From JAUIAI01 sp041396685 (GTDB lineage Bacteria > Pseudomonadota > Gammaproteobacteria > Burkholderiales > Burkholderiaceae_E): 64,000 nt of DNA. The notes below the pieces were generated by a model. That model saw only the letters and a program-made list of their open reading frames with translations, did no database searches and had not been told where the DNA came from. The position numbers and the translations under genes were made by a program. Every line of letters starts with the position of its first letter. Position 1 is the stretch's first letter. The stretch is taken from the NCBI GenBank assembly GCA_041396685.1, contig JAWKYD010000016.1, positions 62,001-126,000 on the forward strand, written 5' to 3'. Positions 52,622-61,292 of this stretch are shown piece by piece.

Positions 52622-53587
52622 ATGTCAAGTGGTGAAATATTGGCTGGCTTCTTGGCGCCGCATCCGCCGCACTTGGTCTATGGCGAGAACCCGGACCAGA
52701 ACGAGCCGCGCTCGCAGGGTGGTTGGGAGCCGCTTCGCTGGGCCTACGAAAGAGCGCGTGCGAGCTTGGACGCGATGAAGCCCGATGTGCTGCTTATTCA
52801 CACGCCGCATTGGATCACGCAGGTCGGGCACCATTTCCTCGGTGTGCGACATCTTTCTGGCAAGTCGGTGGACCCCATTTTCCCGAACCTGTTTCGCTAC
52901 AGTTTCAAGCTTGAGGTGGATGTGGAACTGGCCGAGATGTGCTGCCAAGAAGGCAGTGACCGCGGCCTTGTTACTAAGCTGATGCGCAACCCGAAATTCC
53001 GGGTCGACTACGGTTCCATCACGACGCTGCACATGATCCGGCCGCAATGGGACATACCTGTCGTAGTGATCTCGGCCAACAACTCACCCTACTACTTGGA
53101 GCTCAAGGAAGGGCAGAGCGAGATGGACATCCTTGGCAAGGCCACCCGAGAGGCGATTCGAAAGAGTGGCAAGCGTGCGGTGCTCCTTGCTAGCAACACG
53201 CTGTCTCACTGGCACTTTCATGAAGAGCCGGCCATCCCGGAAGACATGTCCAAGGAGCATCCTCAATCATTCGAGGGCTACAAATGGGACATGCGGATGA
53301 TCGAGTTGATGCGCCAGGGCCGAATGAGAGAGGTCTTCAAGCTCCATCCTCAGTTTGTCGAGGAAGCGTTCTCGGAGACGAAATCCGGCGCATTCACCTG
53401 GATGCACTCGGCGATGGGGTATCCGGAGCTGGGCGCTGAACTATATGGTTACGGTAGCGTCATCGGCACCGGCACCGCGGTGATGGAGTGGGATCTGGTG
53501 AAGGCTGGATTGAATGTCCTCAGTGCCTCCGGGCAAGCTCAGCAGCCGGCGAACGGGCGTCGTTCGCTCCCCGGTCTTGTGGATTGA
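52622..53587 (+). CDS. amnB: 2-aminophenol 1,6-dioxygenase, catalytic (beta) subunit-like
   Basis: A 321-residue class III extradiol (LigB-type) dioxygenase. It opens the ring of 2-aminophenol to 2-aminomuconate 6-semialdehyde with non-haem Fe(II) and oxygen. The ligand set known for AmnB is conserved with a shift of one: His14 in LAPHPPH, His63 in TPHW and Glu252 in FSETKSG. The active-site residues Tyr130 and His196 (NTLSHWHFH) are also in place. A GAGGAGG ribosome site precedes the ATG. The last 30 residues are variable. Close relatives act on 2-aminophenol, chloro-aminophenols or protocatechuate-like rings, so the exact substrate is open. Confidence 0.92.
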   Translation: MSSGEILAGFLAPHPPHLVYGENPDQNEPRSQGGWEPLRWAYERARASLDAMKPDVLLIHTPHWITQVGHHFLGVRHLSGKSVDPIFPNLFRYSFKLEVDVELAEMCCQEGSDRGLVTKLMRNPKFRVDYGSITTLHMIRPQWDIPVVVISANNSPYYLELKEGQSEMDILGKATREAIRKSGKRAVLLASNTLSHWHFHEEPAIPEDMSKEHPQSFEGYKWDMRMIELMRQGRMREVFKLHPQFVEEAFSETKSGAFTWMHSAMGYPELGAELYGYGSVIGTGTAVMEWDLVKAGLNVLSASGQAQQPANGRRSLPGLVD

Positions 53588-53607
53588 CCCCGGCCTGAAC
53601 GTACGTC

Positions 53608-54423
53608 ATGACTATCGTTTCCGCATTTCTTGTTCCGGGTTCGCCGCTGCCCCAAATCAAGCGTGACGTCTTGCCATGGGGACGACTGGCGGCTGCCTGC
53701 GAGCGTGCTGGCCGAGCATTGGCATCGTCACGACCAGACGCTGTTCTTATCTACTCGACCCAGTGGTTCGCGGTTCTTGATCAGCAGTGGCTGACACGCC
53801 CCAGGAGCACGGGTGTGCACGTTGACGAGAATTGGTACGAGTTTGGAGACCAGCCCTACGATCTGTGCTCGGACACTGAGCTTGCTCATGCGTGTGTCGC
53901 GGGGTCGGCGCGTGCGGCAGTCCATGCAAGGGGCGTCAACTATGACGGCTTTCCGATCGACTCCGGAACCATCGCGGCCAGTTCGCTGATGGGCTTTGGC
54001 ACGTCGACGTTGCCGGTGGTGGCCGCATCCAACAATCTTTATCACGATGCCGCGACGACGGAAAAGCTTGCTGCGATGGCAGTGGCTTGTGCCCGCGAAC
54101 AGGGGAAGCGTATTGCGGTAGTGGGGATTGGCAATCTCTCAAACCGCATGTTCCGAGAGCGCATCGACCCGAACGCCGACCGTATCTCAGATCCGGAACA
54201 CGACCGCTGGAATCAGCGGCTTCTACGAATGCTTGAGTCCGGCAGCGTGGGCGAATTGCGCGCCACGCTGCCGCAGTACGTTTCGAGTGCGCTCCCTGAC
54301 ATGGGGATGAAGCATCTTCACTGGGTCCTCGGGGCATTGCAGGACCGGTTCAGTGGCGCGCGCGTGCACGGCTACGGCCCGCTTTACGGCGGCGGCGGTG
54401 CAGTGGTGGAGTTCATGATCTAG
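53608..54423 (+). CDS. amnA: 2-aminophenol 1,6-dioxygenase, non-catalytic (alpha) subunit-like
   Basis: A 271-residue LigB-fold protein homologous to the catalytic subunit but lacking the iron ligands. FLVPGSP stands where FLAPHPP is in the beta subunit, and YSTQW replaces HTPHW. This is the pattern of AmnA, which pairs with AmnB in an alpha2beta2 enzyme and is needed for its stability. Diagnostic stretches are STQWFAVLDQ, GVHVDENWYE, GFPIDSGT and MGMKHLHWVLGAL. It begins 20 bases after amnB. A second AmnA-like unit is fused to the LivM permease downstream. Confidence 0.9.
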   Translation: MTIVSAFLVPGSPLPQIKRDVLPWGRLAAACERAGRALASSRPDAVLIYSTQWFAVLDQQWLTRPRSTGVHVDENWYEFGDQPYDLCSDTELAHACVAGSARAAVHARGVNYDGFPIDSGTIAASSLMGFGTSTLPVVAASNNLYHDAATTEKLAAMAVACAREQGKRIAVVGIGNLSNRMFRERIDPNADRISDPEHDRWNQRLLRMLESGSVGELRATLPQYVSSALPDMGMKHLHWVLGALQDRFSGARVHGYGPLYGGGGAVVEFMI

Positions 54424-54470
54424 AGGCGGATGCTCCTGGCTCAGATGTCTTCTTTACTAAAGGAAATGAT

Positions 54471-55715
54471 ATGAAGCTTCGAAACACCACTCCATTCGCG
54501 ATTGCCATTCTGTGCATGTTCTCGACTGGCGCTGCGAAGGCGCAGGACTGCACTGTGACCGTTGGGCGCGTGGTTCCAGTCACCGGCCCTCTCGCCGATG
54601 TCGGCAAGGACACGCCTTGGGTCGACGAGCACAAGATCAGCTTCATCAACAAGGCAGGTGGGCTTCAGGTCGGTGACAAGAAGTGCGCCATCGTGCACAA
54701 GATTTACGACAGCAAGAGCACAGTGGCAGGCTCCGCTGAAGCCGCTACGCGTGCCATTCTTCAGGACAAGGTTGACTTCCTGATGGCCCAGGGTACGCCG
54801 GACACGACGAACGCGCCAGCTGATCTTTGTGAGCGCCACCAGGTTCCGTGTATCACGACGAACACGCCTGTCGAAGCCTGGTTGTTTGGTCCCGACGGTA
54901 AACCAAAGACCTACAAGTACACGCATCACTTCTTCTTCTCGGTTCCCGACCTTGTGGTCAATCACCTGGGAATGATCAAGGCGCTGCCCGGTGGCTTTAA
55001 TGGCCACATTGGCTACCTTTACCCCAATGATTCAGACGGCACGGTCTTCGCGTCGCTGTTCGACCCGGCCTTCAAGAAGGAAGGATGGATGCCGACTGAC
55101 CCGGGGCGCTTTGCCCAAGGCTTGCCCGACTTCTCGGCAATCATCAACCAGTTCAAGCGCAATCGCGTTGAGGTGGTGACCGGCGTTCTGGCGCCGCCGG
55201 ACATGCAGAACTTCCTGCAGCAAGCCGCACAGGCAGGCTTCAAGCCGAAGATGTACGTTATCGACAAGGGAACCGGATACCCTGAGCCGATGAATGCCTT
55301 GGGGCAGGCCGGTTACGGTCTGCTCTCGGTCAACTTCTGGTCTCCCGCGTTCCCGGGCAAGAGCAAATATGGTGGCTATGATGGGGAAGGTCTGGTAGAG
55401 GCCTACGAGTCGAGCACGGGCAAGCAATACATCCCGCCGCTAGGCATGGACGACGCGTCCTATGACGTTCTCTTTGATGCAATGCAGCGGGCAGGTTCGA
55501 CTGACCGCGCAGCGGTCCTCAAGGCGCTAGCCTCGACCAACATCGAGACGGTTGCCGGTACCGTAAAGTTCAACGACCAAAACTACTCCGTACAACCGCT
55601 TGGTGGCGCTCAATGGCGCTTTGATGCGGCGAAGAAAAAGCTGGTCAAAGAGAACGTCTTCAATGACGTCTATCCGTCGGTGAAGAAGACCGCGGAAATG
55701 AAGTTGTACCAATAA
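54471..55715 (+). CDS. ABC transporter periplasmic binding protein, LivJ type (copy 1)
   Basis: A 414-residue type I periplasmic binding protein of the branched-chain amino acid/amide family. A signal peptide ends at AKAQ, followed by VTVGRVVPVTGPLADVGKD, IYDSKSTVAGSAEAATRAIL and QGTPDTTNAP. Later landmarks are FNGHIGYLYPND and NFWSPAFPGKSKYGG. AAAGGAAA precedes the ATG. Its position between dioxygenase and LivGFHM genes says that it captures the pathway substrate for import. A close paralogue follows at 56709. Confidence 0.92.
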   Translation: MKLRNTTPFAIAILCMFSTGAAKAQDCTVTVGRVVPVTGPLADVGKDTPWVDEHKISFINKAGGLQVGDKKCAIVHKIYDSKSTVAGSAEAATRAILQDKVDFLMAQGTPDTTNAPADLCERHQVPCITTNTPVEAWLFGPDGKPKTYKYTHHFFFSVPDLVVNHLGMIKALPGGFNGHIGYLYPNDSDGTVFASLFDPAFKKEGWMPTDPGRFAQGLPDFSAIINQFKRNRVEVVTGVLAPPDMQNFLQQAAQAGFKPKMYVIDKGTGYPEPMNALGQAGYGLLSVNFWSPAFPGKSKYGGYDGEGLVEAYESSTGKQYIPPLGMDDASYDVLFDAMQRAGSTDRAAVLKALASTNIETVAGTVKFNDQNYSVQPLGGAQWRFDAAKKKLVKENVFNDVYPSVKKTAEMKLYQ

Positions 55716-55790
55716 GTCTGCGCGAACACCGCCGATGGTCGGCAATCTAGATCCAGGCGTTTTGCGTCAGCTCCTTCCAGCCCCCAATTC

Positions 55791-56651
55791 ATGTCCAGTC
55801 TCTACCGCCATTTCAAGAATCAGGCTGAGATCGACGCCGAGTACGACGTCGAGACGGCCGTGCCCGACTTCATGGTCTATGCACAGCACTACATTGAAGA
55901 AAGCCGGCACACACGCGAGAAGTTCGATTGCATTCTTGATGTCCAGTATGGGCCAACGCGTGACGAGACTCTGGACATCTTCCCGGCCGGGCCGGGCTCT
56001 CCCGTATTCATCTTCATTCACGGTGGCGGGTGGCGGATTCTGAGCAGCAAGGAGTTCTCTTTTGTCGCGCTGGGTATGCGGGAGCTGGGCATTACCACCG
56101 TGGTGGTGAACTATTCGCTTTGCCCAAAGGTATCGATCGATGAAATCACGCGGCAGGCCCGGGCGTCCGTGGCCTGGGTGCTGCGCCGCATCGACCGATA
56201 TGGTTGCGATCCATCGCGCGTGGTTGTTGGTGGTCACTCTGCTGGCGGGCAATTGGGTGCGATGTGCGTTCAGACAGACTGGGCGGGTGAATACGGTTTG
56301 CCGGCCGATCCTCTGGCGGGCGCCGTATTGGTTAGCGGTGTCTTCGACATCGAGCCTTTTCGGTGGTCCTGCCTGCAGCCGATGCTGCAGATCAATGATG
56401 GCGTGGTCCAACGGAATTCGCCCTTGTTTCACATCGCCTCTAGTTCGACCCCACAGTTGATTAGCTGGGGAGGGGATGAAACAAGCGAGTTCGTCCGCCA
56501 GTCCGAAAGTTACCTGCGGGCCTGGCAGTCGGCAGGCAATCGTGGAGAGGGTCTCTCCCAGGCCGGGCGCAATCACTTCGATGCGATCTACGGTTTTGAA
56601 GACCCGCGAAGTCCGCTGTCTCAATGGGTGCGCAAAGCCCTGCGCGCTTGA
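55791..56651 (+). CDS. Arylformamidase-like alpha/beta hydrolase (copy 1)
   Basis: A 286-residue hydrolase of the esterase/kynurenine formamidase-like group. The oxyanion motif FIFIHGGGWRIL is near residue 75, the nucleophile elbow GGHSAGGQLGAM near residue 150, and the terminal HFDAIYGFEDP supplies the catalytic His. There is no signal peptide, so it is cytoplasmic. Within an aminophenol operon it may remove an N-formyl or N-acyl group from an imported amide, releasing the free aminophenol for ring cleavage. That substrate is inferred; ester hydrolysis is the alternative. A paralogue lies at 58014. Confidence 0.87.
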   Translation: MSSLYRHFKNQAEIDAEYDVETAVPDFMVYAQHYIEESRHTREKFDCILDVQYGPTRDETLDIFPAGPGSPVFIFIHGGGWRILSSKEFSFVALGMRELGITTVVVNYSLCPKVSIDEITRQARASVAWVLRRIDRYGCDPSRVVVGGHSAGGQLGAMCVQTDWAGEYGLPADPLAGAVLVSGVFDIEPFRWSCLQPMLQINDGVVQRNSPLFHIASSSTPQLISWGGDETSEFVRQSESYLRAWQSAGNRGEGLSQAGRNHFDAIYGFEDPRSPLSQWVRKALRA

Positions 56652-56708
56652 ATGAGTTTTCCAACCCAAGAAACGGAAATTTCTTAACAACCACAGGAGC
56701 AGACAGAC

Positions 56709-57935
56709 GTGAAAACCCTAATCGCGCTCGCTATTTTGGCGCTTCAGACCATGACCGCCCATGCGCAATCGTGCACGGTCAAAGTCGGACGCATACTTCC
56801 TCAGACTGGCCCATTGGCCGAGGTCACCAAGGATTCCCCTTGGGTGGACGATCACAAGATCGGTCCGATCAACAGTGCCGGTGGCTTGAAGGTGGGAGAT
56901 CAGCGGTGCCGTATCGAATACAAGATTTATGACAGCAAGAGCACCATTGCGGGCTCGGCGGATGCGGCAACGCGGGCCATCCTACAAGACAAGGTCGATG
57001 TGCTGATGGCTCTCGGAACGCCCGATACCACCAATGCGCCCTCCGACCTATGCGAGCGTCATCAGATTCCATGCATCATGGCGGGCACGCCCATCGAGGC
57101 TTGGTTGTTCGGCCCGGACGGCAAGCCAAAGACGTACAAGCACGCTTTCATGTTCTTCTTCTCCGTCGTGGATCTCGTCAAGAACCACATCGGCATGATC
57201 AAGGAACCGCCCGGCGGCTTCAACGGCAACATCGGCTACCTCTACCCGAACGACCCTGACGGAACGATCTTTGCGTCTTTGTTTGATCCGGAGTTCAAGA
57301 AGGCGGGCTGGAATCCCACCGATCCGGGGCGCTTCGCTCAAGGTTTGCCTGACTTCACCCCGATCATTAATAAGTTCAAGCGCGCCAGGGTGGAAGTGGT
57401 TACAGGCGTGCTGGCGCCGCCGGATCTGCAGAACTACTTGCAGCAGGCCGCACAGCAAGGCTTCAAGCCCAAGATGTACGTCATCGACAAGGCGACCGGT
57501 TATCCAGAGCCGATGAATGCCCTAGGCAAACACGGCGAGGGTGTGGTGTCCGTGAATTTCTGGTCTCCAGCCTTCCCTGGCAAGAGCAAGTATGGTGGCT
57601 ATGACGGGGAAGGTCTGGTCCAGGCATACGAGAAGAGCACGGGAAAGCAGTACATCCCACCGCTGGCGCTTAACGACGCCTCCTATGACGTGCTGTTTGA
57701 CGCGCTACAACGGGCGGGCAGCACCGATCGCGCGGCTCTGCTCAAAGCATTGCGCGCAACTGCTCTGGAAACGGTTACTGGCACAGTCAAGTTCAATGAA
57801 CAGAACTATTCCGTGCAGCCTCTTGGTGGCGCCCAGTGGCGCGAGGACCCCAAGCAGAACCGTTTGGTCAAGGAGAACGTCTATAACGCCGTCTTCCCAT
57901 CGGTCAAAAAGACCGCTGAGATGAAGCTCTACTAG
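56709..57935 (+). CDS. ABC transporter periplasmic binding protein, LivJ type (copy 2)
   Basis: A 408-residue paralogue of the protein at 54471-55715, alike along the whole length with most positions identical to the eye, including GTPDTTNAPSDLCERHQIPC and FWSPAFPGKSKYGGYDGEGL. The GTG start has AGGAG upstream and leads into a signal peptide ending at AHAQS. The small differences near the ligand pocket, for example CIMAGTPIEAW against CITTNTPVEAW in copy 1, may tune specificity. It is the first gene of the second copy of a duplicated two-gene module. Confidence 0.92.
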   Translation: MKTLIALAILALQTMTAHAQSCTVKVGRILPQTGPLAEVTKDSPWVDDHKIGPINSAGGLKVGDQRCRIEYKIYDSKSTIAGSADAATRAILQDKVDVLMALGTPDTTNAPSDLCERHQIPCIMAGTPIEAWLFGPDGKPKTYKHAFMFFFSVVDLVKNHIGMIKEPPGGFNGNIGYLYPNDPDGTIFASLFDPEFKKAGWNPTDPGRFAQGLPDFTPIINKFKRARVEVVTGVLAPPDLQNYLQQAAQQGFKPKMYVIDKATGYPEPMNALGKHGEGVVSVNFWSPAFPGKSKYGGYDGEGLVQAYEKSTGKQYIPPLALNDASYDVLFDALQRAGSTDRAALLKALRATALETVTGTVKFNEQNYSVQPLGGAQWREDPKQNRLVKENVYNAVFPSVKKTAEMKLY

Positions 57936-57948
57936 AAAGCATCGATCA

Positions 57949-57981
57949 AGCGCCGGGGTGCACCACAAGGCCCCTGGCGCT
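57949..57981 (+). terminator. Hairpin after the second binding-protein gene
   Basis: AGCGCC plus GGGG (57949-57958) pairs with CCCC plus GGCGCT (57971-57981) with one bulged T and a 12-base loop. No T-run follows. It lies between the binding-protein and hydrolase genes, the standard place for a stabilising or partial-termination hairpin in importer operons. Confidence 0.45.
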
Positions 57982-58013
57982 GCCAGCCTGGCATCGAACT
58001 AGCACGGCCACGA

Positions 58014-58880
58014 ATGAGCAACCTGTACCGCGACTTTAAGACCCAAGTTGAGATCGACGCCGAATACGACGTCGAGAAGGCCGTGCCGGACTTCATGGTC
58101 TATGCGCGGCACTATACCGATGAGAGTCGCCTCGCCAGACACCGTCTTCGCTGCGAACTCGACGTTCCCTATGGTCCGACCCGCGACGAGACGCTGGACG
58201 TCTTCCCTGCGGGGCACCGCGCGCCGGTATTCGTCTTCATTCATGGTGGTTACTGGCGCATGCTAACGAGCAAGGAATTCTCTTGCGTGGCGCTGGGCAT
58301 GAACGCACTGGGCATCACGACTGTCGTCATGAACTACTCGCTGCTCCCGCAGGTGTCGCTGGACGAGATTACACGACAGGCGCGTTCGGCGGTGGCCTGG
58401 GTGCTACGCAATATCGACAAGTACGGTGGTGATCCTCGCCGCGTGATCGTTGGAGGACACTCGGCAGGCGCACACCTTACTGCCATGTGTTTGCAAACCC
58501 CATGGAACGAGGTCTATGGGCTGGACCAGGATCCACTGGCCGGAGCCGTGCTCGTCAGCGGCCTGTATGACCTGCGGCCGCTGCGCTACTCAAGCATGCA
58601 ACCGCAACTGCAATTCGACGACGGAATCATCCAGCGCAACTCGCCTCTGTTTCACGTTCGCAGAACCCCTACGCCGGTGCTCGTAACCTGGGGAGGTAGT
58701 GAGCCCTCGGAGTTCAGGCGTCAGTCCGACACATTTCTAGAAGCATGGCGCGGCGCAGGCAACGGGGCGAAGCGCTGGGAGCAGTCTGAACGCAACCACT
58801 TCGATGCCATCTATGGGTTCGAAGACGCAAGCAGCACCCTGTGTCAGTGGGTGCAGCTCGCGGCAAAGTCTATTGCATAG
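58014..58880 (+). CDS. Arylformamidase-like alpha/beta hydrolase (copy 2)
   Basis: A 288-residue paralogue of the hydrolase at 55791-56651, sharing the N-terminal motif of the form LYRxFKxQxEIDAEYDVExA. The oxyanion loop is FVFIHGGYWRML (third Gly changed to Tyr), the nucleophile elbow GGHSAGAHLTAM, and the catalytic His lies in NHFDAIYGFED. The Gly-to-Tyr change in the oxyanion loop and Gly-to-Ala after the nucleophile suggest different substrate fit or efficiency from copy 1. It is followed 10 bases later by livG. Confidence 0.87.
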   Translation: MSNLYRDFKTQVEIDAEYDVEKAVPDFMVYARHYTDESRLARHRLRCELDVPYGPTRDETLDVFPAGHRAPVFVFIHGGYWRMLTSKEFSCVALGMNALGITTVVMNYSLLPQVSLDEITRQARSAVAWVLRNIDKYGGDPRRVIVGGHSAGAHLTAMCLQTPWNEVYGLDQDPLAGAVLVSGLYDLRPLRYSSMQPQLQFDDGIIQRNSPLFHVRRTPTPVLVTWGGSEPSEFRRQSDTFLEAWRGAGNGAKRWEQSERNHFDAIYGFEDASSTLCQWVQLAAKSIA

Positions 58881-58890
58881 CGGCAAGCTT

Positions 58891-59607
58891 ATGACCCATC
58901 TGCTTTCAGTGCGCGGTCTGACGAAGTCCTTCGGCGCGAATGCCGTCGCCAGCGAGATCGACTTCGACGTCAAAGAGGGCGAGATCCTGGGAATCATTGG
59001 GCCCAATGGTGCGGGGAAAACCACCTTGTTCGGGATGCTGACCGGGCAGGTGCCCCCCTCGGCAGGCACATTGGCATACGCGGGCGAGGACATTACGGAC
59101 CTTGCGCCCCACGAACGGGCGCAACGCGGCATCGCGCGGACCTACCAGGTGCCGCGCCCCTTCGGTGAGATGACTGTTTACGACAACCTGCGTGTCGCGG
59201 CCAGTTTCGCGGGCGGCCTGTCGGGGGCGGATGCCGCCGAATGGATCGGTCGCAGCTTGGCCATAACTGGCCTGACGCGGCATGCGAATGCGCTTGCCGG
59301 TCGGCTCCCGCTACTGGTGCGCAAGCGCCATGAGCTGGCTCGCGCTCTGGCCGCACGTCCCAAGCTTATTCTGATCGACGAGGTGGCTGCGGGCTTGACG
59401 GAGCAGGAGATCTCCGAGTTCATCGAGATTGTTCGCCGTATCCGTGCCATGGGAATCACCGTGGTGTGGATTGAGCACGTGATTCGCACGATGCTGACCG
59501 CAACTGATCGCCTCATGGCCCTCGCTGGTGGCAAGGTACTTGCGATCGGCGAACCCCAGCAAGTCATCAATCTTCCGGAGGTCAAGCGTGTCTACCTTGG
59601 CGCCTAA
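58891..59607 (+). CDS. livG: ABC transporter ATP-binding protein LivG-like
   Basis: A 238-residue ATPase of the branched-chain amino acid importer class. Walker A is GPNGAGKTT, the Q-loop lies in ARTYQVPRPF, Walker B with the catalytic Glu is LILIDEVAAGL, and the H-loop is WIEH. The signature motif is degenerate: LPLLVRKRHE where LxxGxxRRLE is usual, so the Gly is lost. Because LivG pairs with LivF, one of the two ATP sites may therefore be weak. The next gene's start lies inside its end. Confidence 0.9.
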   Translation: MTHLLSVRGLTKSFGANAVASEIDFDVKEGEILGIIGPNGAGKTTLFGMLTGQVPPSAGTLAYAGEDITDLAPHERAQRGIARTYQVPRPFGEMTVYDNLRVAASFAGGLSGADAAEWIGRSLAITGLTRHANALAGRLPLLVRKRHELARALAARPKLILIDEVAAGLTEQEISEFIEIVRRIRAMGITVVWIEHVIRTMLTATDRLMALAGGKVLAIGEPQQVINLPEVKRVYLGA

Positions 59608-60379
59608 TGCCACCGCGACGTCGGGAGCTCCGCTGCTGAAAGTGTCCAGCCTTGGTGCTTACTATGGTGAGTTGAGGGCGATCCATGACATATCGCTCGA
59701 GCTCGAAACTGGCGATGTGCTGGCGGTAATCGGGGCCAACGGGGCTGGCAAGTCGACCCTGCTGCGTTCCCTGGTGGGGCTCATGGGCGCAGGTGGCACC
59801 ACGCGGACCCGTGGCGCAATCGAATTTGAAGGGCGTCGAATCGACGCGCTGCCACCCGACCGGATTGTCGACGCGGGCATCGCCCTTGTGCCGGAAGGAC
59901 GACGCCTGTTCGCCCGGATGAGTGTGGAGGACAACCTTCTCGCGGGAGCGTACCTGCCTCGCTGCCGGCCGCACGCAGCTCGCCGCCTGGGTGAGGTCTA
60001 TGAACTGTTCCCCAGGTTGCGCGAGCGGCGCAATCAGGTGGTTTCGCAAATGTCTGGCGGTGAGCAGCAGATGGTGGCCATAGGACGGGCGCTGATGTCC
60101 GGGCCAAAGCTGATCGCATTCGACGAACTCTCGCTCGGTCTTTCACCCGCAATGGTCGATGAGATCTATCGCAATTTCTCTCAGGTTGTCGCAGCGGGCA
60201 CGACGGTTATCGTGGTCGAGCAGGATCTGAAGCGCGCAATTTCCGCCTGCACACGATTCATCGTGATGCTTGAAGGAACGGTGGTGCTCGAAGGTCGCCC
60301 CGGCGAAGTGAGCGAGGAACTCATCACGGCCGCGTACTTCGGCGTAGATGCAGAACACGCAGGAGCAGCGCATGTCTGA
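59588..60379 (+). CDS. livF: ABC transporter ATP-binding protein LivF-like
   Basis: A 263-residue ATPase, partner of LivG. Walker A is GANGAGKST, the Q-loop region is VPEGRRLF (diagnostic for LivF), the signature is the canonical MSGGEQQM, and Walker B is LIAFDELSLGL. The GTG at 59588 is supported by GGAGG just upstream and overlaps livG by 20 bases. With the signature motif intact here and degraded in LivG, the two ATP sites are unequal. The C-terminal 10 residues lie beyond the family core and overlap the start of livH. Confidence 0.9.
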   Translation: MSTLAPNATATSGAPLLKVSSLGAYYGELRAIHDISLELETGDVLAVIGANGAGKSTLLRSLVGLMGAGGTTRTRGAIEFEGRRIDALPPDRIVDAGIALVPEGRRLFARMSVEDNLLAGAYLPRCRPHAARRLGEVYELFPRLRERRNQVVSQMSGGEQQMVAIGRALMSGPKLIAFDELSLGLSPAMVDEIYRNFSQVVAAGTTVIVVEQDLKRAISACTRFIVMLEGTVVLEGRPGEVSEELITAAYFGVDAEHAGAAHV

Positions 60380-61292
60380 CGAGGATATCTACTGGGCGCT
60401 GATCGATCTGGCGAACGGCCTGCTTTCAGGTTCGATGCTGGGCGGCTACTACGCGCTGATAAGCGTAGGTCTGGCTCTGAATTTCGGAGTGATGCGGTTG
60501 GTCAATCTGTCACACGGCGACTGGCTTATCTTCGCCGCGTACCTGTGCGTTTTCTTGCTGTCGCTCGTGCCGGTTGCGCCATTCTGGTCTCTTCTGATCG
60601 TCATTCCAGTGATGTACGGCATTGGCTACGCTGTCCAGCGTCTGCTTCTCAACCAGGTCACGCAGCAAGCCGCTGAACGTCGTGGCATGGCACCTGTCTT
60701 TGGGATCATGCTACCGCTGCTAGTGACCTTTGGGCTCTCGAATGTTCTTAGCCAGGGGATGCTACTGACCTTCAGCGCGGACGCTGCCACGATCCGCAAC
60801 GACCTGTCATTCTCTGCCATTGCGCTATCACAAGACCTCAGCATCTCCACGCTCAGATTTGGCTTTTTCATTGCCGCCGCAGTGCTGCTTGGTGCGTTAG
60901 CCCTTTGGCTGGGCTCGACGCACATGGGGCGCGCGATCCGCGCAGCTTCCGATGACCTCGAGATAGCGTCCATCATGGGAATGTCTACACCACACGTTTT
61001 CTCCGTGGCAAGTGGGGTCGCTCTTGCATCGGCGTCAATTGCCGGCTTCATGGTTGCGATGTCGCGGTCTTTTCAACCCTTTGATGGACCTCCTTTCCTG
61101 CTAACTGCCTTTGGCGTCGTGATCCTCGGTGGGTTGGGATCGGTGGCGGGCAGCTTGGTCGGTGGTGTTGTTCTGGGTATCGTGCAGGTGCTTGCCGGCA
61201 CATACTTCGGTCCGGCGGCGCAGCAGGTAGCTGGGTATCTCCTGATACTCCTGGTGCTGGCGGTTCGCCCGCAGGGACTGCTGGCGCGATGA
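60372..61292 (+). CDS. livH: ABC transporter permease LivH-like
   Basis: A 306-residue inner-membrane permease of the LivH class. Key segments are GLLSGSMLGGYYALISVGLALNFGVMRLVNLSHGDWL at the N-terminus, MGRAIRAASDDLEIASIMGM, the EAA-like cytoplasmic loop, and FGVVILGGLGSVAGSLVGGVVLG near the end. The start at MSDEDIYW has AGGAGC upstream, and the stop overlaps the livM start as ATGA. Confidence 0.92.
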   Translation: MSDEDIYWALIDLANGLLSGSMLGGYYALISVGLALNFGVMRLVNLSHGDWLIFAAYLCVFLLSLVPVAPFWSLLIVIPVMYGIGYAVQRLLLNQVTQQAAERRGMAPVFGIMLPLLVTFGLSNVLSQGMLLTFSADAATIRNDLSFSAIALSQDLSISTLRFGFFIAAAVLLGALALWLGSTHMGRAIRAASDDLEIASIMGMSTPHVFSVASGVALASASIAGFMVAMSRSFQPFDGPPFLLTAFGVVILGGLGSVAGSLVGGVVLGIVQVLAGTYFGPAAQQVAGYLLILLVLAVRPQGLLAR

